A DNA stretch of 38,367 bases from CAZJRB01 sp964547995 (GTDB taxonomy: Bacteria > Planctomycetota > Planctomycetia > Pirellulales > Thermoguttaceae), in NCBI GenBank assembly GCA_964547995.1, contig CAZJRB010000071.1, forward strand, positions 1-38,367, in the 5' to 3' direction. Positions 25,564 to 33,770 of this stretch are shown piece by piece (within the stretch, counting starts at the first letter, position 1; each line of letters begins with the position of its first letter). The notes beneath the pieces are model-generated. The model was not told the origin of the DNA, ran no database searches, and saw nothing but the letters and a program-made list of their open reading frames with translations. The translations under genes and the position numbers were made by a program.

Positions 25564-26640
25564 ATGTCGAAGTACAGATTTGATCCTGATTACGTTGTGG
25601 CTCCCGGTGCGACACTTAAGGAGTCGATTGATGCGAAGGGCATTTCGCAAACCCAATTGGCTCAGCGCGCTGGCCTAACGGAAAAGACGATTAGCCAAAT
25701 CATCAATGGGATCGCCCCGATCAGTTATGACACCGCCGGAAAATTGGAGCTGGTAACCGGTGTGCCCGCCAAGTTTTGGAACCGACGTGAATTGGGCTAT
25801 CGCGAGGCTTTGTCGCGACGCAAGGAACTTGCGGCCCTGGCGGAGAATAAGGCTTGGCTAAAAGAGATTCCGCTTGATGAACTTGTAGATCGAGGATTTG
25901 TAGAGCCATCCGAAGACGTAGGAGCATTAGTACATCATGCGCTGCGATTCTTCGGTGTGAGTAACGTTGACGCGTGGCGCGAAGCGATGCTTACACCATC
26001 CGTCCAATACCGGAGCAATAAGGCGAAAGCCAAACATCCTGGATTTGTGGCCGCGTGGTTGCGCATGGGAGAATTGCAGGCAGAAGCAATCGACTGCGAA
26101 AACTTCAATGGGCAAGAGTTTCGGCGGCTTCTACAGCAAGAAGTGCGAGAGCTTACCACGATAAGCGCCCGCGCGTGGCGCACGAGACTTCCCGAATTGT
26201 GTGCGCAAGCCGGAGTTGCAGTAGTTTTAACAAAGGAAATCCCAAAGGCGGCCGTCAGTGGCGCTGCACGCTGGTTGTCCAAGAAGGAAATGGCCCTCAT
26301 TCAGGTCAGCTTGAAGTTTGGGACCGACGACCAATTGTGGTTCAGTTTCTACCATGAAGCTGCGCACGTGCTGTTACATGGAAGGCGAAAACTTCATGTG
26401 GATTATGGTGTGGGCGATGAGACCGGAGAAGAGCGTGAAGCCAGTGCATTTGCTCGCGACCTCTTGATTCCGCCGGAGCACATCCCGCAATTGCCTCACT
26501 TGCGAAGCAAGGCGGTTATCCGCCGATTTGCTTCATCAATTGGGGTATCCCCGGGTATCGTCGTGGGAAGACTTCAGCACGATGGCCTCATCCCACCTTC
26601 GCACTGCAACGATCTCAAGAAGAAGTATAAGTGGAAATGA
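25564..26640 (+). CDS. higA: HigA-type antitoxin fused to an ImmA/IrrE metallopeptidase domain
   Basis: The 358-residue protein has an N-terminal HTH_XRE domain (about 14-67), ISQTQLAQRAGLTEKTISQI followed by INGIAPIS, that would bind the two upstream dyads. A charged helical middle follows. The C-terminal ImmA/IrrE domain (about 195-345) has the zinc motif FYHEAAHVLLHG with HEAAH at 264-268, and the third ligand Glu292 in EREASAFARDLLIP, so the protease site looks intact. Simple HigA antitoxins have only about 100 residues. AAGGA lies 7 bases before the ATG. Its stop overlaps the next gene's ATG by 4 bases. Whether the peptidase cleaves the antitoxin, the toxin or another protein is unknown. 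Confidence 0.88.
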   Translation: MSKYRFDPDYVVAPGATLKESIDAKGISQTQLAQRAGLTEKTISQIINGIAPISYDTAGKLELVTGVPAKFWNRRELGYREALSRRKELAALAENKAWLKEIPLDELVDRGFVEPSEDVGALVHHALRFFGVSNVDAWREAMLTPSVQYRSNKAKAKHPGFVAAWLRMGELQAEAIDCENFNGQEFRRLLQQEVRELTTISARAWRTRLPELCAQAGVAVVLTKEIPKAAVSGAARWLSKKEMALIQVSLKFGTDDQLWFSFYHEAAHVLLHGRRKLHVDYGVGDETGEEREASAFARDLLIPPEHIPQLPHLRSKAVIRRFASSIGVSPGIVVGRLQHDGLIPPSHCNDLKKKYKWK

Positions 26641-26864
26641 CAAAGTATATGGCGTCCGACGAATTCATTGTGTGGCTGGAAAGCCTAAGCGGTATGCTGA
26701 CTAAGATCAAGACGAAGTACGGCGGGATAGTGGCTCTTGTTGAGCATCCCGACTGGGACGAGAATCGCACAATGCATGCGGCTCGACTTGTGCGGGCGCT
26801 GCGACACCACCTTCGCTCGATTGACGAGGAGTTGACCGATTATGTCAAGGAAAAGTTTGGCTAA
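26637..26864 (+). CDS. Small protein of unknown function, third gene of the higBA-like operon
   Basis: The 75-residue protein begins MTKYMASDEFIVWLESLSGM and ends LRSIDEELTDYVKEKFG. It looks wholly alpha-helical and charged, and no known family was recognised. The ATG at 26637 overlaps the HigA-ImmA stop codon (ATGA), so the genes are probably translationally coupled; a GTG 6 bases upstream is possible but less likely. Its 3' end overlaps the next gene by 23 bases. The packing argues that it is a true gene and part of the same system. A regulatory, adaptor or antitoxin-like role is only a guess. Confidence 0.6.
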   Translation: MTKYMASDEFIVWLESLSGMLTKIKTKYGGIVALVEHPDWDENRTMHAARLVRALRHHLRSIDEELTDYVKEKFG

Positions 26865-27372
26865 GACAGGCGCAGAGTATTGGGAGTTCGTCTGGAAGCA
26901 ATTCAAGAACGACCATCCGGGTGCCTTCAGCGACGATGCATTGCTCGATTGGGCTCTTGAGAACGGCTACGCCGACCTTCCCAGGCCCAATCCAAGGACT
27001 ATCCTGAAACGCGAACTGAAGAAAGCGCTACGGGCAGCACGGATACATGACCCGCAAGGCCGGAGAGTGCGCGAGATGTTGCCGGTGAGAATTGACGCGG
27101 TGGATGCGGCTGGGAACAGAATGTTTGAGGTAATATGGGATCACATCCACGAGATGACTCTGGACCACGCACTGACCTCATTCGATCAGCGCGACACCAA
27201 TATCAACAAGCAAAAGCGCTCTGCCGGCAGAGACCTTCAGAGTTGCCTGGAAAACAACCCGAATGTGGCGGGGCACGAATCGCAATTCCTATTTGACTTC
27301 ATGACCGAAGAACTCGAAGCGCAAGTTGTCGAGGAAATCCAAGAAAGCGAGAGGCCCGCCAACCCCCGTTAG
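26842..27372 (+). CDS. Protein of unknown function, fourth gene of the higBA-like operon
   Basis: The 176-residue protein begins MSRKSLAKTGAEYWEFVWKQ. It is hydrophilic and mostly helical, with a basic middle (RTILKRELKKALRAARIHDP) and an acidic C-terminus (FDFMTEELEAQVVEEIQESE). No family was recognised and no membrane segment is present. The middle part, LPVRIDAVDAAGNRMFEVIW, looks like a small beta-rich unit between helices. It overlaps the preceding ORF by 23 bases, and GAGGAG (26826-26831) lies about 10 bases before the ATG, so it is a well-formed gene. No terminator is obvious after it. It probably belongs to the toxin-antitoxin operon. Confidence 0.65.
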   Translation: MSRKSLAKTGAEYWEFVWKQFKNDHPGAFSDDALLDWALENGYADLPRPNPRTILKRELKKALRAARIHDPQGRRVREMLPVRIDAVDAAGNRMFEVIWDHIHEMTLDHALTSFDQRDTNINKQKRSAGRDLQSCLENNPNVAGHESQFLFDFMTEELEAQVVEEIQESERPANPR

Positions 27373-27524
27373 TCACTCTTCTTCCATCGCGATCTCGCGG
27401 CTTTCCTCGCGATCTCCGGCCAGTCGTCTACGAATATAACGCGGCTCGCTCTTATTGGCTTGAGCCAATTGCGCCCCGAAAGAGCCTAAATCCAAACTGA
27501 CCCACTACCCCCACCACGGTTTTC

Positions 27525-27553
27525 TTTTCCAGGCGCCGGGCTTGTGGTATCAT
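27525..27553 (+). promoter_or_regulatory. Possible promoter of the methyltransferase gene
   Basis: TTTTCC (27525-27530), 17 bases, then TATCAT (27548-27553). The -10 box is good and the -35 box is weak. It lies over the alternative TTG start at 27542, supporting the downstream GTG start. The remainder of 27373-27619 holds only a short dyad, TTGGCT-TG-AGCCAA, near 27455. Confidence 0.35.
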
Positions 27554-27619
27554 GGGGGGTGCCGTGCTCAGCGGCAGGCCGATGCCAGCCAACCCTTACC
27601 GGCCCGCAAGGGAGCATTC

Positions 27620-28189
27620 GTGACAGACCCCAAGTACCCCCGAGAACGCGACCTGATCCCGCACTACGAGGCGCATCCCCAATACTACTCTCCCGTGCCG
27701 AGAGTCATGTCGGCTTTGATTCAGGCGTTTCCCCTGGACATGGGTGCGATCCGGACCGTCCTGGACGTGGGATGCGGCGACGGCCGGTTGTCGCTATGGC
27801 TTGCCCAACATTACGAGATTGCCGCTACGGGCGTGGATTATTCTCCAACGCGGGTCGCCAAAGCCACGGCAACACTCGGGGCGAGCAATTTGCCGTGTAC
27901 GTTTGTCTGCCAGGACCTTCACCGCTATTTGGAAGATTGCGGTGCAACCTACGACTTGATTGCCGCGTTTGAAGTTCTCGAACACCTGGAGACCCCGTCC
28001 GAGGTGGTCCGGCGGTGCCGCGATCTGCTGACCGACAACGGATCCGTGGTCGGCAGCGTGCCGAAGAACATGGCCTACGTCGCGCATTTGCAGGTATTCA
28101 AGGACGTCGGCGAAGTCCGCCGGAGGCTTTCTCCCAACCGGATTTTCAAAGACGAGAGTCACTGGTACTGCCAATGGTTCAAGCCGTGA
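27620..28189 (+). CDS. Class I SAM-dependent methyltransferase
   Basis: The 189-residue protein has the S-adenosylmethionine-binding motif I VLDVGCGDGR (47-56), an acidic motif II region GVDYSPTRVAKA (about 71-82), and YDLIAAFEVLEHLETP (motif IV and post-IV), as in UbiG/methyltransferase-11 proteins. It closes with a short SVPKNMAYVAHLQ strand region. The substrate cannot be inferred. The GTG at 27620 has GGGAG 5 bases upstream and leaves a complete Rossmann fold; the longer frame from a TTG at 27542 begins inside the predicted promoter and has a low-quality N-terminus. No operon partner is evident. Confidence 0.85.
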   Translation: MTDPKYPRERDLIPHYEAHPQYYSPVPRVMSALIQAFPLDMGAIRTVLDVGCGDGRLSLWLAQHYEIAATGVDYSPTRVAKATATLGASNLPCTFVCQDLHRYLEDCGATYDLIAAFEVLEHLETPSEVVRRCRDLLTDNGSVVGSVPKNMAYVAHLQVFKDVGEVRRRLSPNRIFKDESHWYCQWFKP

Positions 28190-28233
28190 TGCGGCGTGTG
28201 TTGCACGGGGTAGCAGACCGACTTCCGTCCGCG

Positions 28234-28239
28234 TATAAT
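28234..28239 (+). promoter_or_regulatory. Consensus -10 box upstream of the interrupted propeller gene
   Basis: A perfect TATAAT lies 75 bases before the ATG at 28315. No matching -35 box is seen at 16-19 bases. Confidence 0.35.
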
Positions 28240-28314
28240 GAGCCGGGCGGTTGCGCTGTAGGAGATGTTTACACCGGTGGAAATAACCTTGGGCGTACGA
28301 CAGGAGTATCGGCC

Positions 28315-28410
28315 ATGTCCACTCTCGGTGTGTCGTTTCTGGCCCTTCTACTTGCCGGCGCCCCCGACGGGCAAAGCGGCAAGTATTTCAAGATCACCGT
28401 CGTCGATTAG
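28315..28410 (+). pseudogene. 5' stub (signal peptide) of the propeller gene, ended by in-frame TAG
   Basis: AGGAG (28302-28306) lies 8 bases before the ATG at 28315. The frame encodes a short signal peptide (MSTLGVSFLALLLAGAPDG) and then GKYFKITVVD before TAG (28408-28410). The same frame resumes at once with DTGRGVPLVELRTVNN and stays open to 29832. The residue replaced was probably Glu or Gln, since GAG or CAG to TAG is one change. The stub alone has 31 residues and no activity is expected. Confidence 0.7.
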
Positions 28411-28425
28411 GATACCGGCCGCGGG

Positions 28426-29832
28426 GTGCCGCTCGTGGAGCTTCGCACCGTCAACAACATCCGTCGCTGGACCGACAGCAACGGCGTCGTCGCCTTCTAC
28501 GAGCCGGGGCTGATGGGGCAAAAGGTGTTCTTCCACGTCGGCAGCCACGGGTACGAGTTCCCCAAGGATGGATTTGGGAACCGCGGCCGGGCGGTCGAAG
28601 CGACCGAAGGCGGCCACGCCGAATGGAAGATCAAGCGGCTCAACATCGCCGAGCGGCTCTACCGCGTCACCGGCGCCGGCATCTATCGCGATAGTGTGCT
28701 GGTGGGCAAGAAAGTCCCGATCAAGCATCCGGTCCTCAACGGGAAGGTCCTCGGCTCGGACAGCGTCTTGAACGCCGTCTACGGCGGCAAGATCTACTGG
28801 TTCTGGGGCGACACGAACCGGCCCGGCTATCCGCTGGGCAATTTTCACGTGGCCGGCGCGGTTTCGCACCTGCCGAAAGACGGCGGCCTCGATCCCGCCC
28901 TTGGCGTGGACCTGGACTATTTCCTCGACCACAGCGGGTTCGCCAAGGAAACCGCGCGGATGCCCGGCAAGGAACCCACGTGGCTCTCCGGCCTGGTGAA
29001 TCTCCACGGCAAAGACGGAAGCGAGCTGCTTTTCGCGGCGTACGTGAAAATCCGCAAGAAGTTGGAGATCTACGAGCGCGGGCTCGTGAAATTCAACGAC
29101 ACGGCCAACCAGTTCGAAAAGGTTGCCCAGTTCGACACGGACGCCCCGATGTTCCCGCACGGTCATCCGTTTCTGCACACGGTAGACGGTGTCGAGTACG
29201 TCTACTTCGCCGATCCCTATCCGCTCGTGCGGGTCCGCGCCGATCCGGAGCGATTGAAAGACCTTTCAAGCTACGAGGCGCACACGTGCCTGAAAGGGGG
29301 CAGCCGGTTCGACTCCCCGCGACTCGATCGCGCCGCCGACGGCACACTCCGATACACATGGAAGAAGAACACCCCGCCGGTCGGGCCGAAGCGCCAGGCC
29401 GAGCTGATTAAGGAGGGCCACATCAAACCGGACGAAGCATTGTTGCGGTTGTGCGATGTCGAGACCGGCAAGCCGGTCACCGCCCACCGCGGCTCGGTCT
29501 ATTGGAACGACTATCGCCGCCGCTTTATCATGATCGCCATCGAAGTCGGCGGGACTTCCTATCTCGGCGAAGTCTGGTATGCCGAAGCCGAGATGCCCGA
29601 AGGACCGTGGCTAGCCGCCCGAAAGATCGTCACGCACGACAAATACAGCTTCTACAATCCAAAGCAGCACCCGATGTTCGACCAGCACGGCGGCCGCGTG
29701 ATTTACTTCGAGGGGACGTACACCAAGACCTTCTCCGGCAACACGGATCCGACGCCACGCTACGACTACAACCAGATCATGTACCGCCTCGATCTGTCCG
29801 ACCCCCGGTTGGCAAAGTTGAAGGAGCAATAA
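28426..29832 (+). CDS. Secreted propeller-like protein body (DUF4185/glycosidase-like), separated from its signal peptide by a stop codon
   Basis: The longest open part starts at a GTG (28426) and gives 468 residues, but there is no ribosome-binding site, and the real start was almost certainly 28315 before a TAG at 28408 split the gene. Residues 1-40 look like a Cna-B/transthyretin-type cap (VELRTVNN, TDSNGVVAFYEPGLMGQKV). The rest has repeated propeller-blade motifs: GKIYWFWGDTNRPGYPLGNF, EYVYFADPYPLVRV, and YWNDYRRRFIMIAIEVGG near the end, typical of five-bladed sugar-binding or glycosidase-like proteins. Without its signal peptide the product would stay inside the cell. A sequencing error, recent pseudogenisation or readthrough all remain possible. 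It converges with the lyase gene at 29862. Confidence 0.7.
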   Translation: MPLVELRTVNNIRRWTDSNGVVAFYEPGLMGQKVFFHVGSHGYEFPKDGFGNRGRAVEATEGGHAEWKIKRLNIAERLYRVTGAGIYRDSVLVGKKVPIKHPVLNGKVLGSDSVLNAVYGGKIYWFWGDTNRPGYPLGNFHVAGAVSHLPKDGGLDPALGVDLDYFLDHSGFAKETARMPGKEPTWLSGLVNLHGKDGSELLFAAYVKIRKKLEIYERGLVKFNDTANQFEKVAQFDTDAPMFPHGHPFLHTVDGVEYVYFADPYPLVRVRADPERLKDLSSYEAHTCLKGGSRFDSPRLDRAADGTLRYTWKKNTPPVGPKRQAELIKEGHIKPDEALLRLCDVETGKPVTAHRGSVYWNDYRRRFIMIAIEVGGTSYLGEVWYAEAEMPEGPWLAARKIVTHDKYSFYNPKQHPMFDQHGGRVIYFEGTYTKTFSGNTDPTPRYDYNQIMYRLDLSDPRLAKLKEQ

Positions 29833-29861
29833 CCCGAATCGGCAGGTTGCGACGCAAAGAG

Positions 29862-32660
29862 TTACTGCAATTCGTATTGACGTACCTTCCGAGCCCAATC
29901 GGGTGCCCAGTCGGGCACTTTGGACCGCTGCTTGATTAGCCAGTCGGGGATCACGCCGAAAGGATACCCGGCGTCGGGTACGAACAGGCCGATCTCGCCC
30001 TGCGAACGGTCCAGATCGATGTCCTTGCCGGAGAGAGTCATCAGCAGCTTGCCGCCGCGGCGGACGGTTGCGTAGGCCGTGTTGTCCTCGTCGTCGATGC
30101 CGCCGGCGAACGTGATCTCGTCGTTGCCAACACGCACCCCGCCGTCGATCGCTTCGATCTTCGGCGGCTTCGAGCCGGGATAGAGCACCGTGATGAACTC
30201 TCCTGTGTCGCTCTCGGTCGTCAGCCGGATTCCCTTTGTGTGTTCCTTCAAGATCACGTTGCCCGTCTTGCGGTCCTTCTTCTCGAACTGCCAATCGTGC
30301 CGGCCGAAGTCGAACTTTTCGGGCAAGGCGCAAACGGCCGTCAGGTTGTCGAACCGGAAGGTGCCCCCGTCCTGCTCGCACTTGTCCGATAAGACGTGCA
30401 AGCAGTAGGTAGCCTTGAGCTTAGGCCCTTCGTGCTGGTCGCGGATGACGAAATAGTCCTTGCCCTGGTTTTTTAGACAGACGATCGTGCGGCGGTACTT
30501 CAGCAACTTGCCGAAACGCTCCTCCGGCAGATACGTGTCCCACTGCTCCGGCGGATATTCCGTGGTGATCCGCAGCCGCTCCGATTCGACCTGCCCGACG
30601 GCGATGTCGACGTCCTTGGAGGTTTTCAGGGCGATCACCCGTTCGTAGCCGTCCATGTTCGCGTACGGCAGCTTGCCGGTATGGAACGCGACGCGGTTGT
30701 GCATGTGTTCGCTGCCGGCGCGGGGGCCGTAGCTGCACATATGATCGATCACCAGCGGCTTCGCATCGGCGCACCAGTGGAACGAGAGCTGATCGCCGTG
30801 GAAGTGCCCGCGGTTCGGGCCGCTCTTGAAGGCCAAGTACGTCTCCTTGTCGGTCCCGGGGTTGTTGCGAAAGACAACGCCGAAGCCGGGTAGCTCCTCG
30901 GTCTTGAACTTGCGGACGTCTTCCTTGACGCCGACCTCCTCGGCCACGGCAAACACATCGGGCCCGAGCGGATGCGTGTCGCCGCCGGGGTGGCATCGGC
31001 GCTTGCTCCCGCCGATCGGTTGCGAGGCGTGTACAAGGAACGACGCTCCAACCCGGTATCGCGGCCAACGCGTCGGGTCGAACCCGAGGTGCTTTTTGCA
31101 GATCGGGGCCAGCTTCGCCCAGGTGTGCATGGCGTAGGCGACGTAGCCGGGACACTCCTGCCCCGCCCCGCCGGGCAGCGTGATCGAGTGGTACATGTCC
31201 TCGCGGAGCTTCTGCTCGGCCAGCTTCGCCAGCTCCTTGAACCGCGGGTGCTTGCGGAGCCGGGCGACCAGGGCGATCCCGCAGCGATTGTAGTCCGTAA
31301 AGAAATTGGGGTTCTCCGGCGACCAGTAGTTCCAGTATGACCCGTAGCTGTCCGGATCGAGAAAGACCTGTGCCTGGGTGAGCGTGCTGAGGTTGCCTTG
31401 CTTGTCCGGTTCGGCCATTGCCCGTCGTCCGAAGCCGCGGAGCATGCTCGTCGGATTCATCCAACTGCTGTAGAAGTCGAAGCCCCGGAACCCGCCGAGC
31501 TTTGGTTTTTTGTCGCCGGAAGCCAGAAGCTTCTCGAGCCCCGGCCAGTCGAGATAGTAATCGTGGTGCAGCTTGTCGAGTGGCTGGAAGGCGTGGCGCG
31601 TGACGTATTTCTTCGCCGCGTCGCCGTCCCACGTTTCTTTCGGCCCGACCAGCAGGAACCATGCGCGGCGGCCTTTCCACGTCGGGCACCGTAGCCCGGC
31701 GTAGTCGCCCGACGGCTTCACCATGACCTCGATCAGGTTGTTGTGCGGCCAGTGCCACCGGGCGGCCCGGACGGGGATCGCTCCGACCGAGTTGCGGCCA
31801 TCGTTGCACTCGAAGAACCACCCCTCGTCGAAGGCTTGGGACCATCGCGGCTGGAGGTTCAAGTGCGTGTCGCCCATGCGGGTCTGGCCGGCCTTCAAGG
31901 TCGTCGGCCGCTTGACTTCCGCCCCGCCGTGGGCGGCGACCATCCGACCGTACGGCGTGACGGTACAATTTCGGGCACCCCAGCCGGCGGCGCAGTCGAA
32001 CTCCCAATAGTCGCCGCGGTCCATCTCGTGCGACTCCTCAATAACTATGTGCTGTTGGCCGGGCAACAAGGAGATATCGACCACCGCAAACGCCGGCACG
32101 TTGTCGTGGAGCCCGGCGTTGCCTTCGAACTCGTACCGCAGCCGGACCTTGCCGAAGATCGTCCCGCTGCCAAGGACCGTCGCGGTGAAGCTCTTCAGCT
32201 TCCGGTCGGTCTTCCAGAACGACTTGCCGACCCATTTGCCGCCGGGCAACCGGACGGCTTCGATCGGACCCGGAATCGAATCTTTGGCTGCTGCGGGGAT
32301 CTTGACCGCGATCTTGCCGTTGTCCAATACATACACGTCGCCTTCCCTCTTAACGCTCATCTTGCGAGGAAACGCACGCGGCACACGCGGGACAATCTCG
32401 TAGCGGATCGACTCATCCGGGCCGAGCGTGGCTGCCACCCAGACGACGTTCTTGCCGTCGATAAAGTCCATCTGGAATGAAACTTCCTTGCCATTGGCGG
32501 TCACGGCAAATCCACTGGGGTCCAAGCCGCGGGCTTTCAGCCGAACGACTTCATCCTTGTATTCCCGGCCGGTTGGGTTGGTGAGCGTCCAGGTCCCAGC
32601 GTTTGCCGTGGAGGCAACGGCGATGGAACAAAAGAGAAGAAGGGTCCCTTTCGAGGACAT
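29862..32660 (-). CDS. Secreted heparinase II/III family polysaccharide lyase-like protein
   Basis: The 932-residue protein has a signal peptide (MSSKGTLLLFCSIAVASTANA, cleavage near 21). The middle (about 130-560) has the alpha/alpha-toroid character expected of this fold, with a GQECPGYVAYAMHTWAKLAP stretch. The C-terminal beta-sheet domain has GPNRGHFHGDQLSFHW (near 620), PLVIDHMCSYGP and MHNRVAFHTG. These correspond to the HxHxD, D and HN residues conserved in heparinase II/III C-terminal domains. It would act on acidic polysaccharide outside the cytoplasm; the exact sugar is unknown. It begins 40 bases after the GH43-like gene, so it is the last gene of that transcript. Confidence 0.85.
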   Translation of the reverse strand: MSSKGTLLLFCSIAVASTANAGTWTLTNPTGREYKDEVVRLKARGLDPSGFAVTANGKEVSFQMDFIDGKNVVWVAATLGPDESIRYEIVPRVPRAFPRKMSVKREGDVYVLDNGKIAVKIPAAAKDSIPGPIEAVRLPGGKWVGKSFWKTDRKLKSFTATVLGSGTIFGKVRLRYEFEGNAGLHDNVPAFAVVDISLLPGQQHIVIEESHEMDRGDYWEFDCAAGWGARNCTVTPYGRMVAAHGGAEVKRPTTLKAGQTRMGDTHLNLQPRWSQAFDEGWFFECNDGRNSVGAIPVRAARWHWPHNNLIEVMVKPSGDYAGLRCPTWKGRRAWFLLVGPKETWDGDAAKKYVTRHAFQPLDKLHHDYYLDWPGLEKLLASGDKKPKLGGFRGFDFYSSWMNPTSMLRGFGRRAMAEPDKQGNLSTLTQAQVFLDPDSYGSYWNYWSPENPNFFTDYNRCGIALVARLRKHPRFKELAKLAEQKLREDMYHSITLPGGAGQECPGYVAYAMHTWAKLAPICKKHLGFDPTRWPRYRVGASFLVHASQPIGGSKRRCHPGGDTHPLGPDVFAVAEEVGVKEDVRKFKTEELPGFGVVFRNNPGTDKETYLAFKSGPNRGHFHGDQLSFHWCADAKPLVIDHMCSYGPRAGSEHMHNRVAFHTGKLPYANMDGYERVIALKTSKDVDIAVGQVESERLRITTEYPPEQWDTYLPEERFGKLLKYRRTIVCLKNQGKDYFVIRDQHEGPKLKATYCLHVLSDKCEQDGGTFRFDNLTAVCALPEKFDFGRHDWQFEKKDRKTGNVILKEHTKGIRLTTESDTGEFITVLYPGSKPPKIEAIDGGVRVGNDEITFAGGIDDEDNTAYATVRRGGKLLMTLSGKDIDLDRSQGEIGLFVPDAGYPFGVIPDWLIKQRSKVPDWAPDWARKVRQYELQ

Positions 32661-32681
32661 CGGTTTTCCTTTTGTTGAATC

Positions 32682-32713
32682 AAAGTAGCAGGCACACCGG
32701 CTACTTTTCTTGA
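32682..32713. repeat. Second copy of the dispersed palindromic repeat
   Basis: AAAGTAGC (32682-32689) and GCTACTTT (32700-32707) are inverted arms around AGGCACACCG. AAGTAGCAGGCACAC (32683-32697) is identical to 12835-12849. The repeat includes the stop codon of the GH43-like gene. Confidence 0.6.
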
Positions 32714-33735
32714 CGTGGCCAATCCCAGTGTACCATGTCGTCGCTCCAGGCGATGCCGAGCGAGCAAGCGCCGATGTGCCGGGGCTCTTGCTTGGAGCCG
32801 TGGAAGAACAGCACGTACTTGCCTACCCGCGGGTCTTTCGTCAGATCGAGCACGAACCCGGCGGTCAGGCGGGCCCGGGCCCAGTCCCACTTCTCTTGGC
32901 CCAGCGTGATCGTGCCGGGGATGTAGTCCTTCCACTGCTTCAGGTCGTCGGAGACCTTCAGGCCCATGCCGGTGCGGGGCGAGTGCATCAGCAGGTACTT
33001 GCCGTCCTTGATAACCACGCAGACGTTTTCGCCCGACCGCTCGCGGCCGAAGTAGGTCCACGTCTTGAAGTCGCGGGTGTGCGACATGCTCACTCCGTTC
33101 TGCTTGTAGAAACACCACCACTTGCCCGGCTCGTCTTTGTCTTCGAGCAGGTAGGGATCGATCATCCGCCCCATCTTCTCGCGCGGCACGTCCGGGCCCT
33201 TGACCCGCAACAGCTCCGGCTCGCTCCAGTTCTCCAGGTCCTTGCTTCGCATGATGAACAGCCGGGCGGTCCCGTCGCCGGTGAGCCCGTCGCCCGGGAT
33301 CGGATACGTCTGGAAGCAGATGATCCACTCGCCGCCGAACCGGATGATGTTGCCCGGGCTCGAGTAGTTCAACAGCGGGTCCTCGGGCGTGAGGATCTTG
33401 ACCTCCGACCAATTGACCAAATCGGTGCTGGTCGAAGTGCCAAGGAAACTGACCATCGATTTGCCGCCGCGGCGTGGCCGGTTGACCGTAAAGAACAGCC
33501 GAAAGACGCCGTCATGGTACACGGCGGCCGGATCGCGGTAGTTCTGGTCCGTCGTCCCCGGCAGGATTCGCACCGAGGGAATACGGCCGAGATCGATCGT
33601 CTTCGGCGGCGCGGCGTTCACCCAAGATGTCAGAATGACGAATGAAACGGCCAGAAGCAAGGGCACGTTGCAGAATGCGGCTTTGCCGGCGCGGATGTGC
33701 GTCGCGACAGAACACCGCCTACGAAAATCGGTCAT
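32701..33735 (-). CDS. Secreted GH43/GH32-like five-bladed beta-propeller protein
   Basis: The 344-residue protein has a long, cleavable or anchoring signal segment (hydrophobic 24-38, VPLLLAVSFVILTSW, with VNA near 41). NYRDPAAVYHDGVFRLFF near residue 65 provides the first-blade aspartate seen in GH43/GH32 glycosidases. FGGEWIICFQTYP, MIDPYLLEDKDEPGKWWCFY and a late TAGFVLDLTKDPRVGKYVLF give the following blades. A hydrolase role on plant- or algal-type glycans is inferred, and the remaining catalytic residues were not assigned. The ATG at 33735 has GGAG 8 bases upstream; the frame extends to 33819 but without support. It lies 35 bases after the POTRA gene and 40 before the lyase. Confidence 0.75.
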   Translation of the reverse strand: MTDFRRRCSVATHIRAGKAAFCNVPLLLAVSFVILTSWVNAAPPKTIDLGRIPSVRILPGTTDQNYRDPAAVYHDGVFRLFFTVNRPRRGGKSMVSFLGTSTSTDLVNWSEVKILTPEDPLLNYSSPGNIIRFGGEWIICFQTYPIPGDGLTGDGTARLFIMRSKDLENWSEPELLRVKGPDVPREKMGRMIDPYLLEDKDEPGKWWCFYKQNGVSMSHTRDFKTWTYFGRERSGENVCVVIKDGKYLLMHSPRTGMGLKVSDDLKQWKDYIPGTITLGQEKWDWARARLTAGFVLDLTKDPRVGKYVLFFHGSKQEPRHIGACSLGIAWSDDMVHWDWPRQEK

Positions 33736-33770
33736 CGTTGTACTCCAAGGCGTCAAGTGCTCGTTTTGTT

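Noticed and set aside
27542..27619. TTG-initiated extension of the methyltransferase
   Set aside because: It overlaps the predicted -10 region and encodes a low-quality N-terminus; the GTG at 27620 has a ribosome-binding site.
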